A stretch of 64,000 nt of DNA from Mariniflexile fucanivorans (lineage in GTDB: Bacteria > Bacteroidota > Bacteroidia > Flavobacteriales > Flavobacteriaceae), in contig NZ_SLUP01000002.1 in the NCBI RefSeq assembly GCF_004341235.1, forward strand, positions 372,001 to 436,000, written 5' to 3'. The notes beneath the pieces are model-generated. The model saw only the letters and a program-made list of their open reading frames with translations. It searched no databases and was not told the DNA's origin. Shown in pieces: positions 36,424 to 46,170 of this stretch; positions within the stretch are counted from its first letter, which is position 1, and each line of letters starts with the position of its first letter. The position numbers and the translations under genes were made by a program.

Positions 36424-37266
36424 ATGACCGCAGTTATCCTTTTAGGGATTGGGCTAGAATATATCGATACGATATTTCAATCTATTCAAAACAGCAGCTT
36501 TTCGCAATATACTATTGCAGGAATGAAAACGCTTGCCGTATTGTTTTTCCTGATTAATATCCTAAAAAAGTATAATGAAGGTATTGCGGATAAAGATGGT
36601 TATTCTTGGGGATTGAGTCCTGGCGAACTCGCAAAAAATTTTGCGGTGATACTCTTGGTTATATTTTCAACACATATTTTAGGATTTTTTGATGGTATAT
36701 TAGTTGCTATTGAAGGAAAATATCGTGGTACCGCACCTGCACTATTGCCGTTACAATTACAAGATTTACCGCTTGAGGAAGAAGTAGGTCTACTGGATGC
36801 AGCAAGTATGGCAATGACATTACTTTATGAAGCATTAATAACACCGCTATATGGATTCAAGATACTAGCGTTTATACTCAGTACCATCTTGTGGATTCTT
36901 GACCTGTTTATCTACCCCCTATTTTTAGCAGAACGCTTCTTTCTATTAGGTATTATGCAAGCGTTTTTCCCATTGGTTATAAGTCTGGCTGTTTTTGAAA
37001 AATTCCGTTCCCTTGCCTACACTTTTTTTAAACTTTATGCAGCTGTATATATGCTAGTGCCAGCATTTTTTCTAGTTAATGTATTTGTCAACGCCATATA
37101 TACTGAAATAAATACCAATTTCTGGACCAATTTGTTTGGTACCGATTTTGGCCAAGGCTTCTTTGCGCCTGTTGTGCAATTAGGTTCGGTAGGCTTCATC
37201 GTATTCCTGAAATTCAAATTATATAAACGCGCCACATCTTTTACACTCAGACTGTTTACCAGCTAA
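36424..37266 (+). CDS. traJ: Conjugative transfer protein TraJ (VirB6-like)
   Basis: 280-aa polytopic membrane protein with about six or seven transmembrane helices (residues 25-45, 70-90, 130-150, 155-175, 180-230, 245-270). TraJ is the VirB6-like inner-membrane channel subunit. It starts 2 bp after the TraI-like gene and is followed by TraK after 11 bp. Confidence 0.85.
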   Translation: MTAVILLGIGLEYIDTIFQSIQNSSFSQYTIAGMKTLAVLFFLINILKKYNEGIADKDGYSWGLSPGELAKNFAVILLVIFSTHILGFFDGILVAIEGKYRGTAPALLPLQLQDLPLEEEVGLLDAASMAMTLLYEALITPLYGFKILAFILSTILWILDLFIYPLFLAERFFLLGIMQAFFPLVISLAVFEKFRSLAYTFFKLYAAVYMLVPAFFLVNVFVNAIYTEINTNFWTNLFGTDFGQGFFAPVVQLGSVGFIVFLKFKLYKRATSFTLRLFTS

Positions 37267-37277
37267 TTCAACCTATT

Positions 37278-37901
37278 ATGAAAACACCTTACAAAAACAT
37301 TTATAACGTTCTTAAAATTAATAGACTCATCGTTTTAGCAGTAGTCATTTGTGCATTGGCAACCAGCACCTTTTCAGTTTGGATGGTATTTACCACCAAT
37401 AAAAATGCGATGAATAGTGCATTTGCCATTAATACAGACGGTAGCATCATCCCGCTGAAGCTTGTTAGTCAAAAAGAAAATTTCATGGTTGAAGCTTTGG
37501 CACATTTAGAATTATTTCACAATTACTTCTATAATATCGATGCGAGTAATTATGAAAAGAATTTAGAAAAGGCACTTTGGTTGGGTAATAGTTCAGTGGA
37601 TAATCTATATCGCCAGAAAAAAGCAGATGGTGTTTATAATCGGTTATTGCAATATTCCTTAGTTCAAAAAGTGCTTAGCATTGATTCACAAATAACTGAG
37701 AATAATGGTTCTTATGGATTTACTACAACAACCATTTTTGAAATCAATCGAGGTTCTATAATAGATACTTATGAATTGTTATCCACAGGAAACCTAATTA
37801 TGGTTTACCGAAACTTTCCAAACAATCCACATGGACTTTTAATTACAAATTATTTCGAAAACACTTTAAAAAAACTAAATGATGAAAGTAGAAAAGAATA
37901 A
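37278..37901 (+). CDS. traK: Conjugative transfer protein TraK (VirB8-like)
   Basis: 207-aa protein with one N-terminal transmembrane helix (residues 15-40) and a periplasmic domain including FMVEALAHLELFHNYFYNID, typical of the TraK/VirB8-like family. It overlaps traM by 23 bp, indicating coupled translation. Confidence 0.88.
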   Translation: MKTPYKNIYNVLKINRLIVLAVVICALATSTFSVWMVFTTNKNAMNSAFAINTDGSIIPLKLVSQKENFMVEALAHLELFHNYFYNIDASNYEKNLEKALWLGNSSVDNLYRQKKADGVYNRLLQYSLVQKVLSIDSQITENNGSYGFTTTTIFEINRGSIIDTYELLSTGNLIMVYRNFPNNPHGLLITNYFENTLKKLNDESRKE

Positions 37902-38811
37902 AATAGTATTTATAGCAGTATTGGTTATTGTTTTCATATTCCTTATTTCCTATTCCATGATAGTAATGGGTGACGATGAAAATGAGAATGAAAACCTTGA
38001 ACAGACCTTGATACCAGATTTGGAAGAAAACCAAAAAGAGTATGATTCCAAACTGGATGCTATCAATGATTTGAAAGAAGTTCGTGAAAACAATGCACCT
38101 AGCATTTATGATGAAAAATTAATTGATTCTATGGGTTACTACAATCCAGATTTACCAGAACGTGAAAAACAACGTATTGTAGATAGTATTTACGACACTA
38201 ATAAAATTCAATATACCGAAAAGAAATATCAAAGCTTTGGTCAAAAGAAAATTGAGAAGAAGCAAACTGTAGAAATTGATTCTACAGAAATTATCAGAGA
38301 ACTTAAAATTGAAGCCAAAGAATTAGGCTTGGAACATCAACTGTTTTTTGCAGCTGCACCCAAACCCTATGAGTTTTCAATTATCGGTAATACAGATGCC
38401 ACCATTTATGTTGTTGTTGATGGCGACCAAATTGTAAAAGCAAATACCAGATTGAGAATGCGACTTACAAAAGCTGCAACTATAAATGGTAAACTAATGA
38501 AAAAGAACACGCCAGTTTTTGGTTTTATTAGTTTTCAGCCTAATCGTGCTTTAATTGCTATAGAAAACATAAAGCATCATCCCACAAAGCTTAAAGCTTT
38601 CGATTTACAGGATGGTAGTGAAGGTATTTATGTTGAAAACAACTTTAGAGCGGAAGCTACAAGCGAAGTTTTGGACGATGTGATAGGTGATATAAATATC
38701 CCTTCTGTTCCGCAAGTTGGGGGCATTACAAAAGTACTTAAACGTAGTAATCGGAACGTAAAGGTTACTGTACTGAACAATTATAAACTTATTTTAAAAC
38801 CCAAATTATGA
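37879..38811 (+). CDS. traM: Conjugative transfer protein TraM (VirB10-like)
   Basis: 310-aa protein with an N-terminal transmembrane helix (residues 8-30), a Pro/acidic linker and a C-terminal conserved domain (GNTDATIYVVVDGDQIVKAN, then TRLRMRL and TPVFGFISFQPNRALIAIEN). This is the VirB10-like TraM subunit linking inner and outer membrane. The start could be either Met of the leading MMK. It overlaps traN by 4 bp. Confidence 0.9.
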   Translation: MMKVEKNKIVFIAVLVIVFIFLISYSMIVMGDDENENENLEQTLIPDLEENQKEYDSKLDAINDLKEVRENNAPSIYDEKLIDSMGYYNPDLPEREKQRIVDSIYDTNKIQYTEKKYQSFGQKKIEKKQTVEIDSTEIIRELKIEAKELGLEHQLFFAAAPKPYEFSIIGNTDATIYVVVDGDQIVKANTRLRMRLTKAATINGKLMKKNTPVFGFISFQPNRALIAIENIKHHPTKLKAFDLQDGSEGIYVENNFRAEATSEVLDDVIGDINIPSVPQVGGITKVLKRSNRNVKVTVLNNYKLILKPKL

Positions 38812-39638
38812 GACCAATACTAATTATAGCCATTGTTTTGATTTCAGTTTTAGCACAAGCACAAACAATAGAAGTCCTCGACACTATTTATGCCAATGAC
38901 AGCAAAAATGTTGCACTATTTTTTCCAGAACCTATACGACAAGGCATAACAGGTTCAGAAAATTTTGTTTTTACATACAATCGTGAAAAAGAACAATACT
39001 TCGGTTTACTGCAAGCGCAACCAGGAAAAGAAAGTAATCTGCTGGTAATCAATATAAATGGTTCAATTTTTTCGTATATTGTAAGGTATAAAGCGCAGCT
39101 TTCAAAACTCAATTACTTTGTCCCGTTATCTAATAGTATTGGGAATGAAAAACCAAAAGTAGTAGATTCCATTCAGACTGAAACTTCTGAAAAAAGTATT
39201 GATAACGACACGTATTATTATCAAAAATTTTGCTCTTATCTTCTTGATAGAAGACAATATCTGGGAAGGCATACTAGGCATAAAGAAGGTGTTATTTTAA
39301 GGGTTGAAAATATTGTTTTTGATAAAGAAGAGCTCTACTTCGTTATTCAAATTAGGAATAATTCCACCTTGGATTACGATTTAAATTTTTTGAACCTTTC
39401 AATCGAAACTCGACAAAAAGGAAAAAAGAAATCCTTGCAACGTTTGTACCAAGAGCCTATTTTTAAACATCATCTGCCTTCTAAAATTGCAGTAAATGAA
39501 ACGGTAAGATTTATTTATGTCATGCCGAAATTTTCATTATCCAATGACAGAAGGGTGATTTTAGAACTGAACGAGAAAGATGGCGAAAGAAATATTGAAC
39601 TGAAAATATCACATAAATATATCAATAACCCAAATTAA
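38808..39638 (+). CDS. traN: Conjugative transfer protein TraN (VirB9-like, DUF4138)
   Basis: 276-aa protein with a signal peptide (RPILIIAIVLISVLAQAQ) and a beta-rich DUF4138 body (ENFVFTYNREKEQYFGLLQA, SNLLVININGSIFSYIVRYK). In Bacteroidota T4SS TraN is the outer-membrane-associated VirB9-like subunit. TraO, TraP and TraQ homologues are not seen after it, so the operon is shorter than that of CTnDOT. Confidence 0.88.
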   Translation: MRPILIIAIVLISVLAQAQTIEVLDTIYANDSKNVALFFPEPIRQGITGSENFVFTYNREKEQYFGLLQAQPGKESNLLVININGSIFSYIVRYKAQLSKLNYFVPLSNSIGNEKPKVVDSIQTETSEKSIDNDTYYYQKFCSYLLDRRQYLGRHTRHKEGVILRVENIVFDKEELYFVIQIRNNSTLDYDLNFLNLSIETRQKGKKKSLQRLYQEPIFKHHLPSKIAVNETVRFIYVMPKFSLSNDRRVILELNEKDGERNIELKISHKYINNPN

Positions 39639-39645
39639 TAGTATT

Positions 39646-40011
39646 ATGAAAAAAATTGTCATTTATTCACTCGTACTTTTATTCATTTCCTGTGCAGGAA
39701 CACAAGATTCATCACCTGCTTCCATAGCAGAAATCGTTGCTCAAAGCTTTTATCAGGGTGATGAAGACATGCTTAAAAAACATACCACACCAGAAGGTTT
39801 TGCTACATTTTCCAACCTTCAGAAAATGTTTGCCAAACCAAAAGGCTCAGAATCTAATTTTAAACTTATCGATGAAGTAATTGAAGGGGATGTCGCTTGG
39901 GTAAAATACGCGACCTCTTATGATAAAACACCGGGAATTTTTAAATTGGTAAAACTGGATGGTGCATGGATAGTTACCATTAGAGATCCTAAGGAAAAAG
40001 CGCCACTATAA
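39646..40011 (+). CDS. Small lipoprotein, NTF2/DUF4878-like
   Basis: 121-aa lipoprotein with a lipobox at about residues 13-17 (LLFISCAGT, lipidated Cys). The mature part (AEIVAQSFYQGDEDMLKKHT, then KLIDEVIEGDVAWVKYATSY) has the small NTF2-like pattern of DUF4878 proteins. It follows traN by 7 bp and may be an envelope accessory of the mating apparatus (for example entry exclusion); that is inference. Confidence 0.75.
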   Translation: MKKIVIYSLVLLFISCAGTQDSSPASIAEIVAQSFYQGDEDMLKKHTTPEGFATFSNLQKMFAKPKGSESNFKLIDEVIEGDVAWVKYATSYDKTPGIFKLVKLDGAWIVTIRDPKEKAPL

Positions 40012-40162
40012 AATTTGACTGTCTGATTTTCTACTAGGTATTTAACTTTGGCTCATTGTGTTTTCATAAAGGCCTGCCGAGTTAAATATAACTGAAATAA
40101 ATAATTGGAATAAATATTGTTGCCAATATAAAACTGAGCTATACATTAATTCTAATATTTTA

Positions 40163-40900
40163 CTAAAAAACTTCATTTAATTCAGCATATTCGACCTTTT
40201 CAATAATAGCTTCCGTATTACTATCCACTTTAGGACTGAACAAATCCTTACTTACGGTATAAGCATCTAACTTATCCTCAGGATAAAACTCATCTAGAAT
40301 TGTTATGATTTCTTCTTGTGATAAATCTTTAGATAACCAATTTTGAATATGTTCCGCATCAATAATAACAGGTTGGCGCTTTTTGGTGTTATGGATTTTT
40401 TCAAATAAAGGAGACGCCGCTTTTGTTAGTATCGAAAAAGTAATGTAGGTATCAATAACCGAATAAATACCAGCAAGCGCCAAGGGTTCTTTGTCTTTCC
40501 CTTGGATATAAAAAGGATATTTCTTTTTTTTATGTTCATGAGGTTCGTAAAACCCATTGACAGGTATGATGCAGCGCTTCGTCATAACCGATTCACGGTA
40601 CATATAATGTTGGAATAGTTTTTCCGACCTCGCATTGAGGCCTCCTCCATATTTAACAGCTTCCTTATAATAATCCTTTATTTCATCTGCTTTTTTGTTC
40701 GATGGGACAATGCCCCAAACCCCGGGAGCCAATACTTGGCTTTTTTCCTGCGGGATGATCAACATATTAGGATGACTGAATCCGTTTAAATGATAGTTGG
40801 GTATATCAAAAATCGGTCGAATACTTTCCGTATTTAACTTTACCTTAAAATAAGCTTCAAGCTTTTTAGTTTTATGGGTTGTACTGGTATGAAAACACAT
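40163..40900 (-). CDS. SOS response-associated peptidase (SRAP/YedK family)
   Basis: SRAP proteins crosslink to abasic sites in single-stranded DNA. The catalytic Cys2 follows the start Met (MCFHTSTTH), and the family motifs NARSEKLF, RCIIPVNGFYEPHEHKKKKY (Glu) and HNTKKRQPVII (His) are present. Length 245 aa is usual. It sits on the same strand as the adjacent dnaE-dinB operon, consistent with a joint DNA-damage-tolerance role. Confidence 0.92.
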   Translation of the reverse strand: MCFHTSTTHKTKKLEAYFKVKLNTESIRPIFDIPNYHLNGFSHPNMLIIPQEKSQVLAPGVWGIVPSNKKADEIKDYYKEAVKYGGGLNARSEKLFQHYMYRESVMTKRCIIPVNGFYEPHEHKKKKYPFYIQGKDKEPLALAGIYSVIDTYITFSILTKAASPLFEKIHNTKKRQPVIIDAEHIQNWLSKDLSQEEIITILDEFYPEDKLDAYTVSKDLFSPKVDSNTEAIIEKVEYAELNEVF

Positions 40901-40956
40901 AGTGTAAATTTAATAAATAATTATTATCTTACTTAAAGAATTTCAATCAAGCGATT

Positions 40957-41139
40957 ATGAAATTTATTGATTTAGAAGATAACACACCAAAAAATTCTAG
41001 AATTTACTTGGTTTGTATAGGACAAGTATTTAATACTAACACCAGAAAGGCATATGCCGATTGGACTGAAAATGGATTTATTTTAGTTGACACTATACTT
41101 TTCAATGATGAATATGTTTTTGGTTTTTATTCAGAATAG
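40957..41139 (+). CDS. Hypothetical 60-aa protein
   Basis: Small acidic, soluble protein (MKFIDLEDNTPKNSRIYLVC at the start) without a recognised domain. It lies between the SRAP gene and the dnaE gene on the opposite strand, with a coding-like composition. It may be real but unsupported by family knowledge. Confidence 0.45.
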   Translation: MKFIDLEDNTPKNSRIYLVCIGQVFNTNTRKAYADWTENGFILVDTILFNDEYVFGFYSE

Positions 41140-41175
41140 GCTATAAATAGAAAATAGATTTCTTACTTTATTCAT

Positions 41176-44130
41176 CTAACTTCTTGGATCTGGTTTTAAA
41201 GACATTTTTTTTGACCAAATAATATCCAAACTGCAAAAATCAAATTCTTCAGTTACTTTTCCATAACACCCATACACCCCCATGCCGTTAATGGGGTATG
41301 TATCAACCACCTTTGTAAAATGTACCGTATCAAAATAATGACCATCTCTATCTATAAAGGTGCAAAACCTGATTAATTTTCCTTGGGATGTTTTATGGAA
41401 TCGGGTATTTACCAATACGCCATAAAGTAATGCGTTTTGATTGGTGTGTTTATGCATATCACTTGCCTTGATATTATCATGAAAGACGTCATCCACTAAA
41501 TCAAAATAGCTACATAACGGGAACCCAAGCAATTCAATTTGATCATAAGCCTCTTCAACATAGGTAATCGTAATTGATGGCAGATCAAACTGTTTATGGT
41601 TTGGCTTAAATAAACGGGCTTGGGTACTGCCCTGCTTATGTACATGCAGTTTAAAAATAGCTTCCCATAACAATTCAGTTTTTGAACGCTGGGTAAATCT
41701 AAAAGCATCTATTCGGATTAATATGGTTAATTGCTCAATACTGATGGTGACACGATCGATAAAATCATCTAAAGATTGAAACGGACCATTGAAATTCCGT
41801 TCCGTTAAAAACCGACCAATGGTTAAAGATTCCAAACTTTTTAAATAACCAAAGCCCAAGTAAATGGTTTTTCCTTTAATACTATTGGGGTGCTCACTAT
41901 TATTAATACAGGGGGGATACACGATACCGCCACACATTTTAGCTTCATGAATATAATGTTCTGCACTATAAAATCCGCCTCCATTATTCAAAACAGCCAC
42001 CATAAACTCTAAAGGAAAATAACACTTAAGATATAAACTTTGGTAACTTTCAACAGCGTACGATGCCGAATGCCCTTTAGCAAATGCATAACCTGCAAAA
42101 CTCTTTATTTGTTCCCATACCACCATGGTCAAATCGTCGGGGTAGCCTTTATCTTTACAATTTTTAAGGAACTTTGCCTCTACTTCTAAAAACTCTGCTC
42201 GTGATCTAAACTTACCGCTCATGCCCCTGCGTAATACATCGGCTTCCCCTAAAGTCAATCCTGCAAATTGATTGGCGACCTTCAGCACATCTTCTTGATA
42301 TACCATAATACCATAAGTTTCGGGCATTATTTTCAGTAACATCGGGTTCGCATCTTTACGTTTTTCAGGATACCGTTGCCTGATGATAAATTCCTTTTTC
42401 ATTCCAGAACCCGACACCCCGGGTCGAATGATTGAACTAGCAGCTACCAATCCCAAATAATCCTGTGTTTGCAGTTTTTGCATCAACCCACGCATGGCAG
42501 GTGATTCTACATAATAGGCACCAATTGCTTTGCCGCCCTTTAAAAGTTCATTGATGTTGGGATCGTTTTTAAAGGTCTCCACTTGGGTAATATCTATAGG
42601 TGGTAGTTCAGGTCTGTTATACTGAATAATTTCAATGGCTTCCTTTATTTTTGCTAATCCCCGTTGTCCCAGAATATCGAATTTAAAAACACCCACATCT
42701 TCAGCAATAATCATATCAAACTGAATGGTAGGAAAGCCTTTTGGTGGCATATCGGTGGCGGAATAATAATGGATGGGTTTTTCCAAAATAAGTACCCCAC
42801 AGGAATGAACACTTAAATGGTTTGGAAACCCTCTAATAAGTTGCCCGTATTTCAGTACCAACTTCCCCATCTCATCGAGACTCTTAGCGGCATATTTACC
42901 ATCGCTTAATTTATCTATTTCTTCTTTGGGCAATCCAAATACTTTGCCCAATTCCCTAACCACGCCTCGGTATTTAAAAGTGTTATAAGTTGCTAGCAGC
43001 GCCACATGTTTAAACCGCTTAAAAATGTATTGGGTAATATCTTCCCGGTCCTTCCACGAAAAATCAATATCAAAATCTGGTGGGGAGGCTCGAAAGGGAT
43101 TAATAAAACGTTCAAAATAAAGATCTAATTCAATGGGATCAACATCCGTTATACCAATAATATAGGCCACAATACTATTGGCACCACTTCCCCGCCCCAC
43201 ATGGATGTACCCCATGCGCTTTGAATAGGAAATAATATCATAATTGATTAAAAAATAGGACACAAAATCCATCGCCTTGATGGTTGTCAACTCGGTCTGT
43301 AAGCGCCCCTTGACCTTGGCATCGGGTTTAGCATACCTTTTATGTAAATTGTCATCACACAGCTTCACCAACATGTCGTAATCTGCTTGCGGTGATTCTA
43401 AATACAGCTGTTGGTTTTGTGAGACCCTTTCTTTACCAAAACTAAAATTAATGGTACAGGCATTTAACAGGTTTTCAGTATTAGTCAATATGTGTGGAAA
43501 TTGTGCATATGCTTTTTTCAATGCTTCAAGGGATAACATGACATCTGTTATCCTGCACTCTTCCGTTTTTTGCAGCTTGCTCAATAAGGTATTGTTATCA
43601 ATGGCCCTTAGCAATCGGTGTGCATTAAAGTCCCTTTTGTTCCTAAGGGTTACCTGTTGTTGAACAACCAACTTGTCGGTATAGGATTTATAAATAGAAA
43701 ACGGTAATTTCTTTAATTCTTCTACCGAAACACCAATAAACTCATGATCCTTAAATTGTTTCTTTTCGTTTTGCAGTACCTTTTCAAACGGGTATACAAT
43801 TACAACGTCATTAAATGTTGGTGCGTCATTAGGAATACTTTTCTTTTCGTGTAGATGCTCCGATAAAAAAGCATTCAGCTCATAAAACCCATTATTGTTT
43901 TTTGCCAAACCCACAAATTGCTGTACGGCTCCATTTCTAAAATCTATGCCTATAACGGGTTTTATATCAAACTCTTTTGCTTTACGCACAAAGTTCAAAC
44001 AAGCGGAGGTGTTGTTTATATCGGTCAACGCCAACGTGGTCAGGCTGTTTTCTTTTGCAAGTTCCAAGAGTTCCACTTCGGAAAAAGTTCCGAAACGCAA
44101 TGAATAATATGTATGGCAGTTGAGATACAT
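41176..44130 (-). CDS. dnaE: DNA polymerase III alpha subunit, element-encoded error-prone type
   Basis: 984-aa C-family polymerase. An N-terminal PHP domain (YSLRFGTFSEVELLELAKEN), the catalytic aspartates in PPDFDIDFSWKDRE (about 331-344), the fingers/palm GRGSGANSIVAYIIG and a C-terminal OB-like segment (FHKTSQGKLIRFCTFIDRDG) are visible. It is shorter than a replicative DnaE (about 1150-1450 aa), resembling DnaE2-type translesion polymerases. Its ATG overlaps the dinB stop codon (TAATG), so the two polymerases are made together. Confidence 0.92.
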   Translation of the reverse strand: MYLNCHTYYSLRFGTFSEVELLELAKENSLTTLALTDINNTSACLNFVRKAKEFDIKPVIGIDFRNGAVQQFVGLAKNNNGFYELNAFLSEHLHEKKSIPNDAPTFNDVVIVYPFEKVLQNEKKQFKDHEFIGVSVEELKKLPFSIYKSYTDKLVVQQQVTLRNKRDFNAHRLLRAIDNNTLLSKLQKTEECRITDVMLSLEALKKAYAQFPHILTNTENLLNACTINFSFGKERVSQNQQLYLESPQADYDMLVKLCDDNLHKRYAKPDAKVKGRLQTELTTIKAMDFVSYFLINYDIISYSKRMGYIHVGRGSGANSIVAYIIGITDVDPIELDLYFERFINPFRASPPDFDIDFSWKDREDITQYIFKRFKHVALLATYNTFKYRGVVRELGKVFGLPKEEIDKLSDGKYAAKSLDEMGKLVLKYGQLIRGFPNHLSVHSCGVLILEKPIHYYSATDMPPKGFPTIQFDMIIAEDVGVFKFDILGQRGLAKIKEAIEIIQYNRPELPPIDITQVETFKNDPNINELLKGGKAIGAYYVESPAMRGLMQKLQTQDYLGLVAASSIIRPGVSGSGMKKEFIIRQRYPEKRKDANPMLLKIMPETYGIMVYQEDVLKVANQFAGLTLGEADVLRRGMSGKFRSRAEFLEVEAKFLKNCKDKGYPDDLTMVVWEQIKSFAGYAFAKGHSASYAVESYQSLYLKCYFPLEFMVAVLNNGGGFYSAEHYIHEAKMCGGIVYPPCINNSEHPNSIKGKTIYLGFGYLKSLESLTIGRFLTERNFNGPFQSLDDFIDRVTISIEQLTILIRIDAFRFTQRSKTELLWEAIFKLHVHKQGSTQARLFKPNHKQFDLPSITITYVEEAYDQIELLGFPLCSYFDLVDDVFHDNIKASDMHKHTNQNALLYGVLVNTRFHKTSQGKLIRFCTFIDRDGHYFDTVHFTKVVDTYPINGMGVYGCYGKVTEEFDFCSLDIIWSKKMSLKPDPRS

Positions 44131-45344
44131 TATTGTTTTCTATGTGCCAATAAAATAGGCGGTTCACCATTAAAGGGGTTTTGAAAACGTCCAATAGTTT
44201 TTGCTCCCATTGAAGATGCTTTTTGAATGCTTAACTCCCCGTAACGGCTGCGGATAGTATCCATGGCATGGTACAGGCTTAACATCTCTTCGGTGTCATC
44301 AAATAAATTGATTTGATAGTTTCCGGACACCAAATCGGTAAACTTGACCCCCACCAAACGGATCAACAATCGACGTTCGTAAAGTTTATCAAATAGCTCC
44401 AACACTTTAGGTATGATTACATGATCGGCACTGGTGTAGGGAATTTTAAGTTGCTTGGAATACGTATTAAAATCTGAATAACGGATCTTCACACTGATAC
44501 AGGACGCCAATTTATCTCCCCTACGTAATTGAAACGCTAGGTTTTCCGCCATGGCAAAAATGGTGGTACGCAATTTTACCATATCGATGGTATCCTTGGT
44601 AAAGGTACGTTCGGTAGAAATGGATTTCCGCTCATGGAACGGAATGAGTGGCGGATTGTCCAACCCGTTGGCTCGTTTCCAAATGGTGGTACCGTTGACG
44701 CCCAAAACACTGGTCATCATCTCAATAGGCATTTGCTGTACGACACTCACTTTATCAATGCCTAGATTCCTTAAAATTTGATAGGTTTTATCTCCTACTG
44801 ATGGGATTTTTCTTATGGATAAAGGAGCTAAAAATGACTTTTCAAAGCCTGGATCAATCCGCAATTGGTTATTCGGTTTAGCCTCACCTGTAGCCACTTT
44901 GGACACTATTTTATTACCCGATAGACCAAACGAAATGGGCAAGCCTGTTTCCTTGATAATTGTTGTTCGCAATTCGGAAGCATATTTATAACTACCAAAA
45001 AATTTATCCATGCCTGTTAAGTCTGCATAAAATTCATCCACACTTGCCTTTTCAAAAATGGGTACTTTTTCCTTAATGATTTCGGTTACCTGATGTGAAT
45101 ATTTGGTATAAATAGATGAATTTCCACGGATGATCACCGCTTCTGGACATAAGCGTTTTGCCAAACGCATCGGCATACCAGAATGCACACCGAAACGTCT
45201 GGTTTCATAACTACAAGCTGCCACAACACCCCGATCTCCTGTGCCTCCGACAAGCAAAGGTCGTTTTTGTAATCGACTATCAATCAGTCGTTCACAAGAC
45301 ACAAAGAAGGTGTCCAGGTCCAGATGTAATATATTTTTATTCAT
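44130..45344 (-). CDS. dinB: Y-family DNA polymerase (DinB/Pol IV-like)
   Basis: 404-aa translesion polymerase. The metal-binding aspartates are intact in HLDLDTFFVSCERL (about 7-20) and KASVDEFYADLTG (about 97-109), so this is an active Y-family enzyme and not an inactive ImuB-like subunit. Other motifs are VVAACSYETRRFGVHSGMPM and GLSGNKIVSKVATG. The start codon is only 4 nt after a TAATTTTG box (45356-45349 on the minus strand), so the mRNA may be leaderless or nearly so. It is divergent from the S24 repressor. Confidence 0.93.
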   Translation of the reverse strand: MNKNILHLDLDTFFVSCERLIDSRLQKRPLLVGGTGDRGVVAACSYETRRFGVHSGMPMRLAKRLCPEAVIIRGNSSIYTKYSHQVTEIIKEKVPIFEKASVDEFYADLTGMDKFFGSYKYASELRTTIIKETGLPISFGLSGNKIVSKVATGEAKPNNQLRIDPGFEKSFLAPLSIRKIPSVGDKTYQILRNLGIDKVSVVQQMPIEMMTSVLGVNGTTIWKRANGLDNPPLIPFHERKSISTERTFTKDTIDMVKLRTTIFAMAENLAFQLRRGDKLASCISVKIRYSDFNTYSKQLKIPYTSADHVIIPKVLELFDKLYERRLLIRLVGVKFTDLVSGNYQINLFDDTEEMLSLYHAMDTIRSRYGELSIQKASSMGAKTIGRFQNPFNGEPPILLAHRKQ

Positions 45345-45348
45345 AAAG

Positions 45349-45389
45349 CAAAATTAGCTAAAATATCAAGCAATTATTGCTTAATTTTG
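45349..45389. promoter_or_regulatory. Divergent promoter pair with a 15-bp operator palindrome (dinB-dnaE / S24 repressor)
   Basis: AAGCAATTATTGCTT (45368-45382) is a perfect 6-bp inverted repeat with a 3-nt centre. TAATTTTG is present on the plus strand (45382-45389) for the S24 gene and on the minus strand (45356-45349) for dinB. Both start codons lie 4-7 nt downstream of their -7 boxes. Binding by the S24 repressor would cover both promoters. Confidence 0.6.
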
Positions 45390-45396
45390 TAGCATT

Positions 45397-46170
45397 ATGA
45401 AAATGATCGCAAAAAATTTAAAACATTTAAGACATCTTAAAGGTGTTACCCAAGAAACCCTTGCTGATGATTTGCAAGTACTCCGTTCACGCATAAGTTC
45501 TTATGAAGAAGGACGCTCTACCCCCTCCATAGAACTCCTTATTCTTATATCTGATTATTTCAGACTCCCCATTGATATTTTATTGCGGAACGATTTAACC
45601 AAGGCCACAGACACCTCTTTTATGGAAGTTGGCAATCAAAGAATCTTGTTTCCCATAGCCGTGGATCATGATAACAATAATTTAATAGAAGTGGTACCCA
45701 TCAAGACTTCTGCCGGTTATTTGTTGGGTTACGACGATCCCGAATATATTGAGCAGTTAGAAAAAATAAAATTGCCTTTTTTACCAACGGGAAAACACAG
45801 AGCATTCCCCATAAAAGGAGATTCTATGTTACCTATGAAAAGTGGTTCCTATGTGGTGGGGCATTTTGTGGAAGACAGACATGATATTATTAGTGGCAAG
45901 ACTTACGTTCTTATAACCCTTAATGATGGTATGGTATACAAAAGGGTGTACAACCATATCAAAGAGAAAAATGCATTGCTATTGGTGTCTGACAACACCT
46001 CTTATAAACCCTATGAAATACCCATAAATGAAGTGTTGGAACTTTGGGAGTTTACTTGCAGTATCCATACCCAAGAATATGAAGAGCAGGATCTAAAAAT
46101 AAGCAGTATTGTTAATATGTTTAATGATTTAGGAGTGGCGTTAAAAGCCTTAGAAAAACTGCAACGCTAA
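45397..46170 (+). CDS. XRE-S24 (LexA/CI-like) repressor
   Basis: 257-aa regulator: an N-terminal XRE helix-turn-helix (LKHLRHLKGVTQETLADDLQ, about 8-27) and a C-terminal S24 peptidase domain with the nucleophile serine in GDSMLPMKSG (about 146-155) and the general-base lysine in MVYKRVYN (about 183-190). Self-cleavage under RecA control would derepress genes, as for LexA and CI. It is divergent from dinB-dnaE, with a palindromic operator between them. It is very likely the switch for this SOS cassette. Confidence 0.88.
   Translation: MKMIAKNLKHLRHLKGVTQETLADDLQVLRSRISSYEEGRSTPSIELLILISDYFRLPIDILLRNDLTKATDTSFMEVGNQRILFPIAVDHDNNNLIEVVPIKTSAGYLLGYDDPEYIEQLEKIKLPFLPTGKHRAFPIKGDSMLPMKSGSYVVGHFVEDRHDIISGKTYVLITLNDGMVYKRVYNHIKEKNALLLVSDNTSYKPYEIPINEVLELWEFTCSIHTQEYEEQDLKISSIVNMFNDLGVALKALEKLQR

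Noticed and set aside
43451-44107. Several 60-70-codon frames opposite dnaE
   Set aside because: They lie antisense inside a strongly supported polymerase gene and have no coding-like features.
44130-45344. Interpreting the Y-family polymerase as an inactive ImuB
   Set aside because: The catalytic acidic residues (LDLDTFF and SVDEFYAD) are intact.
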